Below are positions 1 through 6,133 of a stretch of DNA of 12,859 nt, one piece after another. A program made the translations under genes and the position numbers. The notes beneath the pieces were generated by a model. That model did no database searches and had not been told where the DNA came from. It saw nothing but the letters and a program-made list of their open reading frames with translations. The DNA comes from Eubacteriales bacterium (GTDB lineage Bacteria; Bacillota; Clostridia; Peptostreptococcales; Anaerovoracaceae). The stretch lies in NCBI GenBank assembly GCA_028680875.1, contig JAQUJQ010000029.1:1-12859 (forward strand), written 5' to 3'. Within the stretch, counting starts at the first letter, position 1, and every line of letters begins with the position of its first letter.

Positions 1-25
1 TTTCTCTTATTTCATATTGTTTCAT
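1..25 (-). CDS. possible start of a further downstream gene (truncated by the window)
   Basis: On the minus strand an ATG at 25-23 is preceded by an AAAAAGG ribosome-binding-like stretch four bases upstream. The frame stays open for the eight codons visible (M-K-Q-Y-E-I-R-E). It would start 21 bases after the stop of the GerMN lipoprotein gene, in the same direction, so it could be the next cistron of the cdaA-cdaR-glmM unit. Too little is visible to assign a family, and it may simply be chance. Confidence 0.3.
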
Positions 26-46
26 ATTACCTTTTTATATCTCCCA

Positions 47-607
47 TTATTGTCTGGTGAAGGGTTCACGGGCATCAATATGTCCCATTAAACTTTCAAC
101 AACCTGACCGTCAACTAAAAACTGAACTTTTTTAATTTCCTTTTCATTTAAATCCGACTTTGACATGATCCCATTTTCCAAAAGAGTATCTACTACCTGT
201 TTAATGAATAGACCCTCACCAAGAGATCCGCCGGATAGCCCATTCGAGTCCAAATCTACTACAATCATCTCAGGGTCCTCTTTGCTTACAGCTATATCCA
301 GGAAATTGATATCCCCGGTGATTATGGTCGACATCCCTTCACCGGGTGCCTCTCGCAAGGCATCCATCAAAGCCAGATACGTGTTTTCGTTTTCTGAAAT
401 CTGCAAGGCGCTCTCCACCATCAGTAATTCAGGAAACGTTTCATCTCCCGTAGTCACATACTCTTCATTGACATAATAAAGCTTTACCGGAATTGTAGTA
501 ATGACATCCCCGTTCGGTTCTTCGTTATCCCCACAACCTGACAGCATCATGGCCAAAACAACCATGATCAGACATAGAACCAAAAGAACGTATCCTTTTC
601 TATTCAT
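47..607 (-). CDS. GerMN-domain lipoprotein
   Basis: This 186-residue protein is probably membrane-anchored on the outer face. Residues 1-25 form a lipoprotein signal: N-R-K, a hydrophobic stretch, then a lipobox L-S-G-C with the lipidated cysteine at position 25. A short polar linker follows, then one GerMN domain (about residues 40-180) ending in the typical FLVDGQ...ESLMGHIDAREPFTR segment. Family knowledge: GerM of Bacillus subtilis has two GerMN domains and acts in sporulation and germination, whereas single-domain lipoproteins like this one are common in Clostridia and their exact role is unsettled. A GGGGAGG ribosome binding site lies six bases before the ATG. The gene starts about 40 bases after the glmM stop and is probably co-transcribed with it. 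The family call is firm but the function is not. Confidence 0.85.
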   Translation of the reverse strand: MNRKGYVLLVLCLIMVVLAMMLSGCGDNEEPNGDVITTIPVKLYYVNEEYVTTGDETFPELLMVESALQISENENTYLALMDALREAPGEGMSTIITGDINFLDIAVSKEDPEMIVVDLDSNGLSGGSLGEGLFIKQVVDTLLENGIMSKSDLNEKEIKKVQFLVDGQVVESLMGHIDAREPFTRQ

Positions 608-648
608 CTCAATCCTCCCCTAATTTGTAATTTGTAAATTATAAATTA

Positions 649-1998
649 TTATCCCATTTTTTCGCTTATCAATGCTGCAAGATCCTGCCCCATTTTTCCC
701 ATACTATCAGAATCTTTTCCTTCCAGCATGATACGAACCAAGGGCTCCGTTCCAGACGGGCGTATCAGCACTCTTCCCTCTCCTGCCATTTGTTCTTCAA
801 TCTCTTTTATTCTTACGGCAATCTCGGGATCATTTATATATTTTTTCTTATTTTCATTCTTCACACGGGCATTAATAAGAATCTGGGGATAGGTTTCGAC
901 TTGATCTCCCAATTCCGATAATTTCTTCCCGCTCTGTTTAAGGGATTTTACTAATTGAATTGCAGACAGAATTCCATCTCCTGTTGTATTATACTGTAAA
1001 AAGATGATATGACCGGATTGCTCACCACCGATGACGCATTGGGTCTTTAACATGCTTTCTAAAACATAACGATCCCCTACCTGCGTTATATCCACTTTAC
1101 AACCAATTTTTTCTACAGCTTTATGAAATCCCAGGTTACTCATGACTGTTACAGTCACCTTATTTCCATTTAATTTTCCCGCTTCTTTTAGCATCTTGGT
1201 AAAAATAAAAAGCATCTTATCTCCATCGAGAATACGGCCCTTTTCATCTACCCCGATAAGACGGTCTCCATCTCCGTCGAAAGCAAGGCCCAGATCTGCC
1301 TTTTCATGCAGAACTCTTTTCTGTAAGCTCTGAGGATGAGTGGATCCGCACTTGTCATTGATGTTAATTCCATCGGGACTATTGGCTATGACTATAACTT
1401 CTGCCCCTAGTTCAGTAAATACTTTTTCCGCAACTTGATAGGATGCACCATTTGCACAATCTATGACTATTTTAAGGCCTTTAAAGTCTACGTCTGTGGA
1501 TTTCCTAAGAAATTTAATATATTCCATGGCAGCATCCTGTTCCATCTTCACAGACCGGCCTAATTTATCACCGGAAATATGGCTATTTACATCAATGTTG
1601 CGTAGGATTAGGTCTTCAATCTCATCTTCGATATCATCATCCAGCTTGAAACCTTCCCTATTAAAAAATTTAATACCATTGTATTCGTAGGAATTGTGTG
1701 ATGCGGAAATGACGATTCCCGCATCTGCCTTCATATGACGGACCAAATAGGCAATGGCCGGTGTGGGCAGAACCCCCGCTTTGATCACATTCCCTCCCAT
1801 TGCTAAGATTCCGGCACTGATGGCATCCTCCAGCATATCTCCGGAAATTCTGGTATCTTTACCAATTAACACTGTTGGGCGCCCTTGGTTTCTTTTGAGT
1901 ACATAAGCTCCTGCTTTACCCAAATTGAAGGCCAACTGGGGGGTTAATTCCGTGTTGGCCACTCCTCTGACTCCGTCTGTACCAAAAAGTCTGTTCAT
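649..1998 (-). CDS. glmM: phosphoglucosamine mutase GlmM
   Basis: GlmM interconverts glucosamine-6-phosphate and glucosamine-1-phosphate, feeding UDP-GlcNAc and peptidoglycan synthesis in the cytoplasm. Visible motifs, numbered from the start chosen here, are the N-terminal LFGTDGVRG, the phosphoserine loop ISASHN with Ser100, the metal-binding DGDGDR at 241-246, and the sugar-phosphate-binding RPSGTEP near 413-419. At 449 residues it is the normal family length. The frame also contains an ATG six bases upstream (2004), but that ATG directly abuts the AGGAG ribosome binding site. The ATG at 1998 has six-base spacing and gives the canonical M-N-R-L-F-G start. It lies 17 bases after cdaR. GlmM is known in several Firmicutes to bind CdaA and inhibit it, which fits the shared operon. 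Confidence 0.97.
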   Translation of the reverse strand: MNRLFGTDGVRGVANTELTPQLAFNLGKAGAYVLKRNQGRPTVLIGKDTRISGDMLEDAISAGILAMGGNVIKAGVLPTPAIAYLVRHMKADAGIVISASHNSYEYNGIKFFNREGFKLDDDIEDEIEDLILRNIDVNSHISGDKLGRSVKMEQDAAMEYIKFLRKSTDVDFKGLKIVIDCANGASYQVAEKVFTELGAEVIVIANSPDGININDKCGSTHPQSLQKRVLHEKADLGLAFDGDGDRLIGVDEKGRILDGDKMLFIFTKMLKEAGKLNGNKVTVTVMSNLGFHKAVEKIGCKVDITQVGDRYVLESMLKTQCVIGGEQSGHIIFLQYNTTGDGILSAIQLVKSLKQSGKKLSELGDQVETYPQILINARVKNENKKKYINDPEIAVRIKEIEEQMAGEGRVLIRPSGTEPLVRIMLEGKDSDSMGKMGQDLAALISEKMG

Positions 1999-2004
1999 AG
2001 ACAT

Positions 2005-2009
2005 CTCCT
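2005..2009 (-). promoter_or_regulatory. ribosome binding site deciding the glmM start
   Basis: The minus strand reads AGGAG-ATGTCT-ATG. The first ATG has zero spacing to the AGGAG, while the second (1998) has six bases. The second is therefore the likely start, making the protein two residues shorter than the longest frame. Confidence 0.75.
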
Positions 2010-2015
2010 AATCTG

Positions 2016-3251
2016 TTAATCCGCATTCATCACTGTAATAGCAATCTCTTCAGGCTTAACGGTAACTTTTTGCAAGGCTGCCTCATAAGAGACTAAGACC
2101 TTTGCCATTTGATTTCCCAAAGGAATATCGGTCACATCAATATACAGTCTCAGTTGATCTTTCGTGAGCCTATTCACTACTTCCTTTTTTCCGAAAACGG
2201 TAACCTCTAAAGTAGTATTATCCACATCAACATTCCTTCCTGTGGTCAAACCCTCCAGTAAAATTCCATCTGAAGAATAACGTAAAGTTTTAGAACTCAC
2301 TTCAACAATGGAAACTCCTGCTTTTAGGTTTTGACTGCTTTTAGCCAGTTCTACTCCTTCAGGAAGTATGACTGTAAGATCTACGGTCCCGCCGGTAGTC
2401 ATTCCACTCACGTCCACCGGTTCTGTATATACTACCTCAATATCTTTTAGTGCATTCTTTGTCCCTTTTATTAGTATCCGATCCTGAGCCCTTGTTTCAA
2501 CACCGTAACCCTCAGCCAATTTTCCAACAAATTCTGTAGCCAAGGACACTTCTTTCAATCTATAAAGTGTAGCGGTTACATCAACATAGTTTGAAGATAA
2601 ACGTACATTTTCCACAAGCATCCCTGCATGATTGACGGGTACGGCTTCTCCCTGAATCGTTGCCTCCTCGGATGAAAGGTCTGCAATATCTATGGTCACC
2701 AATACCTGGGTTACCGTTCCCACATCTGACTTGGCGCCAGTCACTTCGATTTCAGCCGGCTTTATTTCCACACCGCCTTCTTCCATGTTTTCCGGCATGG
2801 TACCTTTATATTGGACCACTACCGGTCTGCTTAAAGCAATTAAATCTTCGATAGTTACCTGAATCTTAGCAGATTTAACTTCCACAATATCCAGTGTTTC
2901 CGGCAATTTCACATTTACCGGAATAAAATTTTCTCCTTTGCTCCAACCAAATAAATCAGCCTCGGCAATGATTTCCTCTTCGTTAACGTTCTGAATATCG
3001 GAGCGTTTTCCTTCCACTACCACGTCCACTGTATAGGTGGCATCCCCTGCAATGGCCAGACCCCTGGCGGTCAAAGACTGAACATTGAGAAGTTGAACCG
3101 GAACGCCCGGTATTATCTGTTCGGTGGTGGGATTGACTTCTCCGATAACGTACGCCCATAGGATCAGAGCTATTATAATGGAAAAGATGATAGTAAGCGT
3201 CCTTTTGCTTTCGTGCTTTTCCGGCCTAGTCTTATTCAGCACTCTCATCAT
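2016..3251 (-). CDS. cdaR: CdaA regulatory protein CdaR (YbbR-domain protein)
   Basis: CdaR is the membrane-anchored partner that modulates the diadenylate cyclase CdaA. The 411-residue protein has a short basic cytoplasmic N-terminus and one membrane segment at about residues 18-38 (isoleucine-rich, ending W-A-Y-V-I-G-E). A long extracytoplasmic part follows, made of repeated YbbR beta domains. Repeat signatures such as VDVVVEGKRSDI, IEVTGAKSDV, ILIKGTKNAL and LEVTVFGKKEV are spaced about 70-90 residues apart, suggesting four YbbR domains. The gene overlaps the end of cdaA by up to 20 bases, implying translational coupling. An AAAGGAGGG sits just before tandem ATG codons, and the second ATG (3248) has the better spacing. 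The call is secure from motifs and gene order. Confidence 0.93.
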   Translation of the reverse strand: MMRVLNKTRPEKHESKRTLTIIFSIIIALILWAYVIGEVNPTTEQIIPGVPVQLLNVQSLTARGLAIAGDATYTVDVVVEGKRSDIQNVNEEEIIAEADLFGWSKGENFIPVNVKLPETLDIVEVKSAKIQVTIEDLIALSRPVVVQYKGTMPENMEEGGVEIKPAEIEVTGAKSDVGTVTQVLVTIDIADLSSEEATIQGEAVPVNHAGMLVENVRLSSNYVDVTATLYRLKEVSLATEFVGKLAEGYGVETRAQDRILIKGTKNALKDIEVVYTEPVDVSGMTTGGTVDLTVILPEGVELAKSSQNLKAGVSIVEVSSKTLRYSSDGILLEGLTTGRNVDVDNTTLEVTVFGKKEVVNRLTKDQLRLYIDVTDIPLGNQMAKVLVSYEAALQKVTVKPEEIAITVMNAD

Positions 3252-4080
3252 CCCTCCTTTTGAATAGCTTTGTAAAAAAGCTCAGATTGCCTTCGTCAGG
3301 TATTCGGCTTAGATAGATGTTTAAAAGTGTTTTCTCTACAGTCTTGATATCTAAGAAACGGGAAAGCTTTCCATCGATGGCAATGGAAATAATTCCGGTC
3401 TCTTCCGATACGATTAAAGCAATGGCGTCGGAATGTTCCGTAATGCCGATTCCGGCTCTATGGCGGGTTCCAAGGTCTTTACTCAATGTCCTGTTTTGCG
3501 TCAATGGTAAAACGCAACCGGCAGCTAAAAGGCGATCACCACGTATAATGGTAGCTCCGTCATGTAGGGGTGTTCCTTCGTAAAAGATTGATCCCAACAT
3601 TTCTTCGGATATATCTCCATTTATTTTTGTCCCTGTTTCTACAATATCATTAAGTGCAATTTCTCCTTCCAGAATTAATAAAGCTCCCACTTTATTGGCA
3701 GAGAAATAATCTACAGTCTTTATAAGAGTTGATGTAATTTGTTTTGCTTGGTCCTTATTCAACTCTCCGAACTGTTTCATAATTATCTTACTTCTACCGA
3801 TGTATTCTAATGCGCGTCGTAATTCCGGCTGAAATACAATAATGAGTGCAATTACACCTAAGGTTAGAGTCCCTTCTAAAATCCATTTAAGAGTATAGAG
3901 ATCGAATACGTTGGATAGAAAAGTTGCGGCAACCAAAATCAAAAGTCCTTTTACAAGCTGCTCTGCCCTGGTTTCACGGATAAAACAAAGTATTTTATAC
4001 ACAACAAAAGAGACGATTGCTACATCGACTACATCGGAAATGCCAAAACCTGATATGATATTGGTAAATTGGTCTGCCAT
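3232..4080 (-). CDS. cdaA: diadenylate cyclase CdaA
   Basis: CdaA makes the second messenger c-di-AMP from two ATP at the cytoplasmic face of the membrane. It controls potassium and osmolyte transport and cell-wall homeostasis. The N-terminus carries about three hydrophobic segments (residues ~13-34, 42-60 and 72-84). The DAC domain has both catalytic signatures, DGA at 174-176 (LHDGATIIRGDRL) and RHR at 206-208 (GTRHRAGIG). The length of 282 residues fits the family (273 in B. subtilis). The open frame extends to a TTG at 4098, but the AAAGGA ribosome binding site is nine bases before the ATG at 4080, giving M-A-D-Q-F. It is the first gene of cdaA-cdaR-glmM, an order widely conserved in Firmicutes, and has its own upstream promoter. 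Confidence 0.97.
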   Translation of the reverse strand: MADQFTNIISGFGISDVVDVAIVSFVVYKILCFIRETRAEQLVKGLLILVAATFLSNVFDLYTLKWILEGTLTLGVIALIIVFQPELRRALEYIGRSKIIMKQFGELNKDQAKQITSTLIKTVDYFSANKVGALLILEGEIALNDIVETGTKINGDISEEMLGSIFYEGTPLHDGATIIRGDRLLAAGCVLPLTQNRTLSKDLGTRHRAGIGITEHSDAIALIVSEETGIISIAIDGKLSRFLDIKTVEKTLLNIYLSRIPDEGNLSFFTKLFKRRDDESAE

Positions 4081-4089
4081 CCAGACTTT

Positions 4090-4095
4090 TCCTTT
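4090..4095 (-). promoter_or_regulatory. ribosome binding site deciding the cdaA start
   Basis: AAAGGA on the minus strand lies nine bases before the ATG at 4080. The alternative TTG start at 4098 would lie upstream of this site and has no clear site of its own. Confidence 0.65.
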
Positions 4096-4113
4096 CAATA
4101 ATTTTGCATACTA

Positions 4114-4142
4114 ATTGTATCGAATTTATTGGGAAGTTTCAA
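4114..4142 (-). promoter_or_regulatory. sigma-A promoter of the cdaA-cdaR-glmM unit
   Basis: On the minus strand the -35 is TTGAAA (4142-4137), followed by exactly 17 bases and TACAAT as -10 (4119-4114). Each hexamer matches the vegetative consensus at five of six positions. Transcription would start near 4107, leaving a leader of about 27 bases before the cdaA ATG. It lies just downstream of the hpf terminator, so the two units are separate. Confidence 0.8.
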
Positions 4143-4164
4143 TAGTAAATCTGTTGTTTTCTTT

Positions 4165-4197
4165 ATTAAAAGAGACCGAGGGATTTCTCTCTCGGCC
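4165..4197 (-). terminator. intrinsic terminator after hpf
   Basis: On the minus strand, 19 bases after the hpf stop, GGCCGAG (4197-4191) pairs with CTCGGTC (4180-4174) across a 10-base loop. This gives seven pairs including one G-U. It is followed by TCTTTTAAT. The U-tract is short and interrupted, so termination may be partial. Confidence 0.6.
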
Positions 4198-4215
4198 CAC
4201 TTTAGTTACGCTTGA

Positions 4216-4746
4216 TCAATAATTAGGTTCCAATAAACCGTAATTGCCGTCTTTTCTCTTGTAAACTACCGCCACGTTGTCCGTCTCCATGTTGAGAAAA
4301 ACATAGAATGTATGGCCTAGAAGTTCCATTTGCATGATGGCTTCGTCCAAAGACATGGGCATGATATCAAATTTCTTTCTTCTTACAATTTCAGCCTCAT
4401 CCGGCTCTGGATCTGTAGCTTCCGGTAGATTAGCAAAGATAAATTCTTTATGATCTTTATGCTTGCGCTGGAGCTTTGTTTTAAAACGGGACATTTGAGA
4501 GGCTAATTTATCAACAACTTTATCCACCCCCGTATAGATATCATTTGTCATTTCCTCTGCACGGAAAATTGTTCCTTTTGCATTGATAGTTGCCTCAATT
4601 TTTTGCCTCCCTTTTTCCATGGTCAATGTAACATTGGCCACAATATCCTTCGAAAAATATTTTCCTAGTTTCTCAAATTTTTTTTCGATGGTTTCTTTGA
4701 GATGCTCACTTGCGTTGAAGTTTTTACTACTGATGATAACTCTCAT
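4216..4746 (-). CDS. hpf: long-form ribosome hibernation promoting factor HPF
   Basis: HPF binds the small ribosomal subunit and, in its long form, dimerises 70S ribosomes into inactive 100S particles in stationary phase or stress. The 176-residue protein has the N-terminal S30AE/RaiA fold (about 1-100; starts MRVIISSKNFNASEHLKETIEKK) and a charged linker. The C-terminal dimerisation domain (about 118-176) has the characteristic VRRKKFDIMPMSLDEAIMQMELLGH and ends in YGLLEPNY. Having both domains marks it as the long form typical of Firmicutes (B. subtilis YvyD, 189 residues). AAGGGGGAG lies about six bases before the ATG. The gene stands alone, with a sigma-H-like promoter upstream and a terminator downstream. 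The upstream gap holds a structured RNA of the kind named after this gene (raiA). Confidence 0.97.
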   Translation of the reverse strand: MRVIISSKNFNASEHLKETIEKKFEKLGKYFSKDIVANVTLTMEKGRQKIEATINAKGTIFRAEEMTNDIYTGVDKVVDKLASQMSRFKTKLQRKHKDHKEFIFANLPEATDPEPDEAEIVRRKKFDIMPMSLDEAIMQMELLGHTFYVFLNMETDNVAVVYKRKDGNYGLLEPNY

Positions 4747-4789
4747 GCTAACTCCCCCTTTTACTAATGTAAATTATTCGTCTTATAAC

Positions 4790-4818
4790 CTATTCTACAA
4801 AACTTATGCCATTCCTTT
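4790..4818 (-). promoter_or_regulatory. sigma-H-type promoter of hpf
   Basis: On the minus strand AAAGGAATG (4818-4810) is followed by exactly 11 bases and GTAGAATAG (4798-4790). The known B. subtilis sigma-H pattern is RnAGGAwWW, 11-12 bases, RnnGAATww. Here the AGGA and GAAT cores and the spacing match, with only the last base of each element off. The start would be near 4783, giving a leader of about 37 bases. In B. subtilis the orthologue yvyD is known to be under sigma-H and sigma-B, so the inference is plausible. Confidence 0.6.
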
Positions 4819-4890
4819 ATTTTCTGAGAAAAAATATATGCAGGACTAATTCATAAAGTCGATATCCCTATTTGTAATAATACATTATAA

Positions 4891-4899
4891 TTTGTCGAA
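4891..4899 (+). promoter_or_regulatory. Spo0A box
   Basis: TTTGTCGAA (reading TTCGACAAA on the minus strand) contains the full TGTCGAA core bound by the sporulation regulator Spo0A. It lies upstream of hpf, beyond the sigma-H-like promoter. It also falls within a 21-base gap between TTGTAA (4916-4911) and TATAAT (4889-4884) on the minus strand. That over-long spacing recalls Spo0A-activated promoters such as spoIIG. A single box is weak evidence alone; the context raises it. Confidence 0.45.
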
Positions 4900-4930
4900 T
4901 TTCTAACCTTTTACAACTTGTCCTCTGTTC

Positions 4931-5149
4931 TGTGGATATTGTGGATAACTCTGTGTATAATTGAAAATGCAAGGTTTGTTATGTGGAAACCTATTCACAG
5001 GCTAAATATTCATTAATATCCAGTTAATTATCTATCATTCTTCGCTATCTATTGAAATATACGGCTTTGTTTTGATGTATAATTATTCACTTTATAAAAT
5101 ATATTTTTAATAACTTCCTATTTACTACTTTTTATTACCCTGTGGATAA
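4931..5149 (-). promoter_or_regulatory. DnaA-box cluster in an AT-rich gap
   Basis: Read on the minus strand there are perfect DnaA boxes TTATCCACA at 4948-4940 and 5149-5141. One-mismatch boxes are TTATACACA at 4960-4952 and ATATCCACA at 4939-4931. All four face the same way, and three are packed within 30 bases. Weaker sites are GTTTCCACA (4990-4982) and, on the plus strand, CTATTCACA (4991-4999) and TTATTCACT (5083-5091). The sequence between and around them, especially 5030-5140, is strongly AT-rich. I see no gene in 4747-5176, and this cluster, the Spo0A box and the sigma-H-like promoter are what it holds. It could titrate DnaA or bring hpf or the upstream RNA under DnaA control. It is not next to dnaA or dnaN, so it is probably not the chromosomal origin. 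Confidence 0.6.
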
Positions 5150-5176
5150 ATTATTGTTTCTGCTTCAAATCTTAAA

Positions 5177-5381
5177 TCGAATTATGGAATTGCTCAGCTG
5201 ACCTGGTCTTTGCCCCCACACTCGCCTGTCGACTTTTGTCGCTTCCAAAGAAGCAGCCGACAGGTCTTACCACTAGTCTACGCCATGATCACTGCCGCCT
5301 TGCGGTTCAGCTTACGTGGATCCCTTTGCCCGTAGCTGGCATGGACTTTCAACCACAGACCTGAGCAATTCCATAATCCGA
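5177..5381 (-). ncRNA. structured non-coding RNA, probably raiA motif
   Basis: A roughly 205-nt RNA is closed by a 21-bp helix between 5361-5381 and 5177-5197. On the minus strand every pair forms, one as G-U. On the plus strand that pair would be an A-C mismatch, which supports minus-strand transcription. Inside are a GTCT/AGAC helix (5357-5360 with 5206-5209) and a 7-bp helix (5258-5264 with 5225-5231) enclosing a 5-bp hairpin (5241-5245 with 5250-5254). A bulged hairpin spans 5292-5310. CTACG/CGTAG (5278-5282 with 5331-5335) interleaves with CCATG/CATGG (5283-5287 with 5340-5344), a possible pseudoknot. It has no long open frame and is more G+C-rich than its flank. The known raiA-motif ncRNA of Firmicutes and Actinobacteria is about this size and lies upstream of raiA/hpf, and its loss in a Clostridium affects sporulation and aggregation. 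The structure is seen directly; the family is inferred from size, complexity and position. No U-tailed terminator follows the helix. Confidence 0.75.
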
Positions 5382-5382
5382 C

Positions 5383-5409
5383 TTTATAACGCGCTTTCTA
5401 CAGGATCAA
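5383..5409 (-). promoter_or_regulatory. possible promoter for the structured RNA, inside the comF end
   Basis: On the minus strand TTGATC (5409-5404), 15 bases, then TATAAA (5388-5383) would start transcription close to 5377, the outer edge of the terminal helix. The spacer is short for sigma-A and the -35 only matches partly. The fit of the predicted start with the RNA end is the main support. The alternative is processing out of the comF transcript. Confidence 0.4.
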
Positions 5410-6133
5410 TCCCGGCTGCAAAAGTAGCAACATAGACTTTTACCGCACCTGCTTTCAGTAATACCTTTGCACAACCATCGGCAGTACTTCCGGTAGTAAA
5501 CACATCGTCAACCAAAAGGACGGCCTTGCCGCATATCTCTCGTTGTTTCTCCTTTTTAACCACAAAAACTCCTTCTATGTTATCTCTTCGATCAGTAATA
5601 CCCAAACCACTCATAGGTAACGTATCGGTGGTTCGAATAAGAAGTCCGGGGTTAAATGGTTTCTCCAAATAAATCGCTATATTTTTTGCAAGAAGGGACG
5701 CTTGATTATATCCTCTCCTCTTTTCTTTGCCTTTATACATAGGAACCGGCAGTACTATATCTACCTGCAAATCTTCAACTTTCAATCGTTCTATCATGAG
5801 ATCAGCTAACTTTCTACCATAATAGGCCTGATCATGATACTTAAACCGATGGATTAAATCCCGCTCCAAGGTCCCGTATCGGGTACAGGTAAAACCTCTA
5901 TTAAAGAAACGGGGCCTTTTTTGGCAATCACTGCATAATCGGTCCCTTTTCCCGATACGCAAAGGTTTTCCACAGACTTCACATGTTTCCTGATTGGTCC
6001 AATTGATAATTCTGACACAGGAATCGCACAAAGCATAGGGTAGATTGTCATTAATGGGTTTCCCGCAGCTGATACAATAAATGTTAGACGGATAGATCAA
6101 ATCCAAAACCGTATCCATCAAATACTTTCGCAT
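5384..6133 (-). CDS. comF: ComF family protein (ComFC-like phosphoribosyltransferase)
   Basis: This 249-residue cytoplasmic protein belongs to the ComF/GntX family, linked to DNA uptake and recombination during natural transformation. Its N-terminus has four CxxC pairs (C20/C23, C36/C39, C51/C54, C67/C70), expected to bind zinc. The C-terminal part is a type I phosphoribosyltransferase fold with the PRPP-binding loop VLLVDDVFTTGST at about 205-217. Length matches B. subtilis ComFC (about 240). It overlaps the 3' end of recD2 by 16 bases and has AAAGGAG eight bases before its ATG. It stands without comFA or comFB here, a common clostridial arrangement, so its presence does not prove natural competence. 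The structured RNA begins right after its stop. Confidence 0.93.
   Translation of the reverse strand: MRKYLMDTVLDLIYPSNIYCISCGKPINDNLPYALCDSCVRIINWTNQETCEVCGKPLRIGKRDRLCSDCQKRPRFFNRGFTCTRYGTLERDLIHRFKYHDQAYYGRKLADLMIERLKVEDLQVDIVLPVPMYKGKEKRRGYNQASLLAKNIAIYLEKPFNPGLLIRTTDTLPMSGLGITDRRDNIEGVFVVKKEKQREICGKAVLLVDDVFTTGSTADGCAKVLLKAGAVKVYVATFAAGIDPVESAL

Noticed and set aside
165..476. 103-residue plus-strand open frame within the GerMN gene
   Set aside because: It is antisense to a well-supported gene, has no recognisable family and no ribosome binding site.
608..648. AT-rich partial repeats (AATTTGTAA-like) between glmM and the GerMN gene
   Set aside because: They are short, imperfect and without a stable hairpin or U-tract. 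Low complexity explains them.
4081..4098. TTG start for cdaA six codons upstream
   Set aside because: The ribosome binding site lies inside this extension and is correctly spaced for the ATG at 4080, which also gives the normal N-terminus.
4583..4849. 88-residue plus-strand open frame across the hpf start and promoter
   Set aside because: It lies mostly antisense to conserved hpf codons, has no ribosome binding site, and its tail runs through the hpf promoter. It is a shadow frame.
5052..5083. Plus-strand promoter TTGAAA ... TATAAT in the hpf-comF gap
   Set aside because: The spacer is 20 bases and no plus-strand gene or RNA follows. It is probably chance in AT-rich DNA.
4850..5176. Chromosomal replication origin
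   Set aside because: DnaA boxes and AT-rich DNA are present, but the neighbours are hpf and comF, not dnaA, dnaN, rpmH or gidA. A regulatory or titration cluster is more likely.
5177..5381. Same region read as a plus-strand RNA, or as 6S RNA
   Set aside because: The terminal helix has a mismatch on the plus strand but a G-U pair on the minus strand. 6S RNA is essentially one long hairpin with a central bubble, whereas this has several separate internal helices and a possible pseudoknot.
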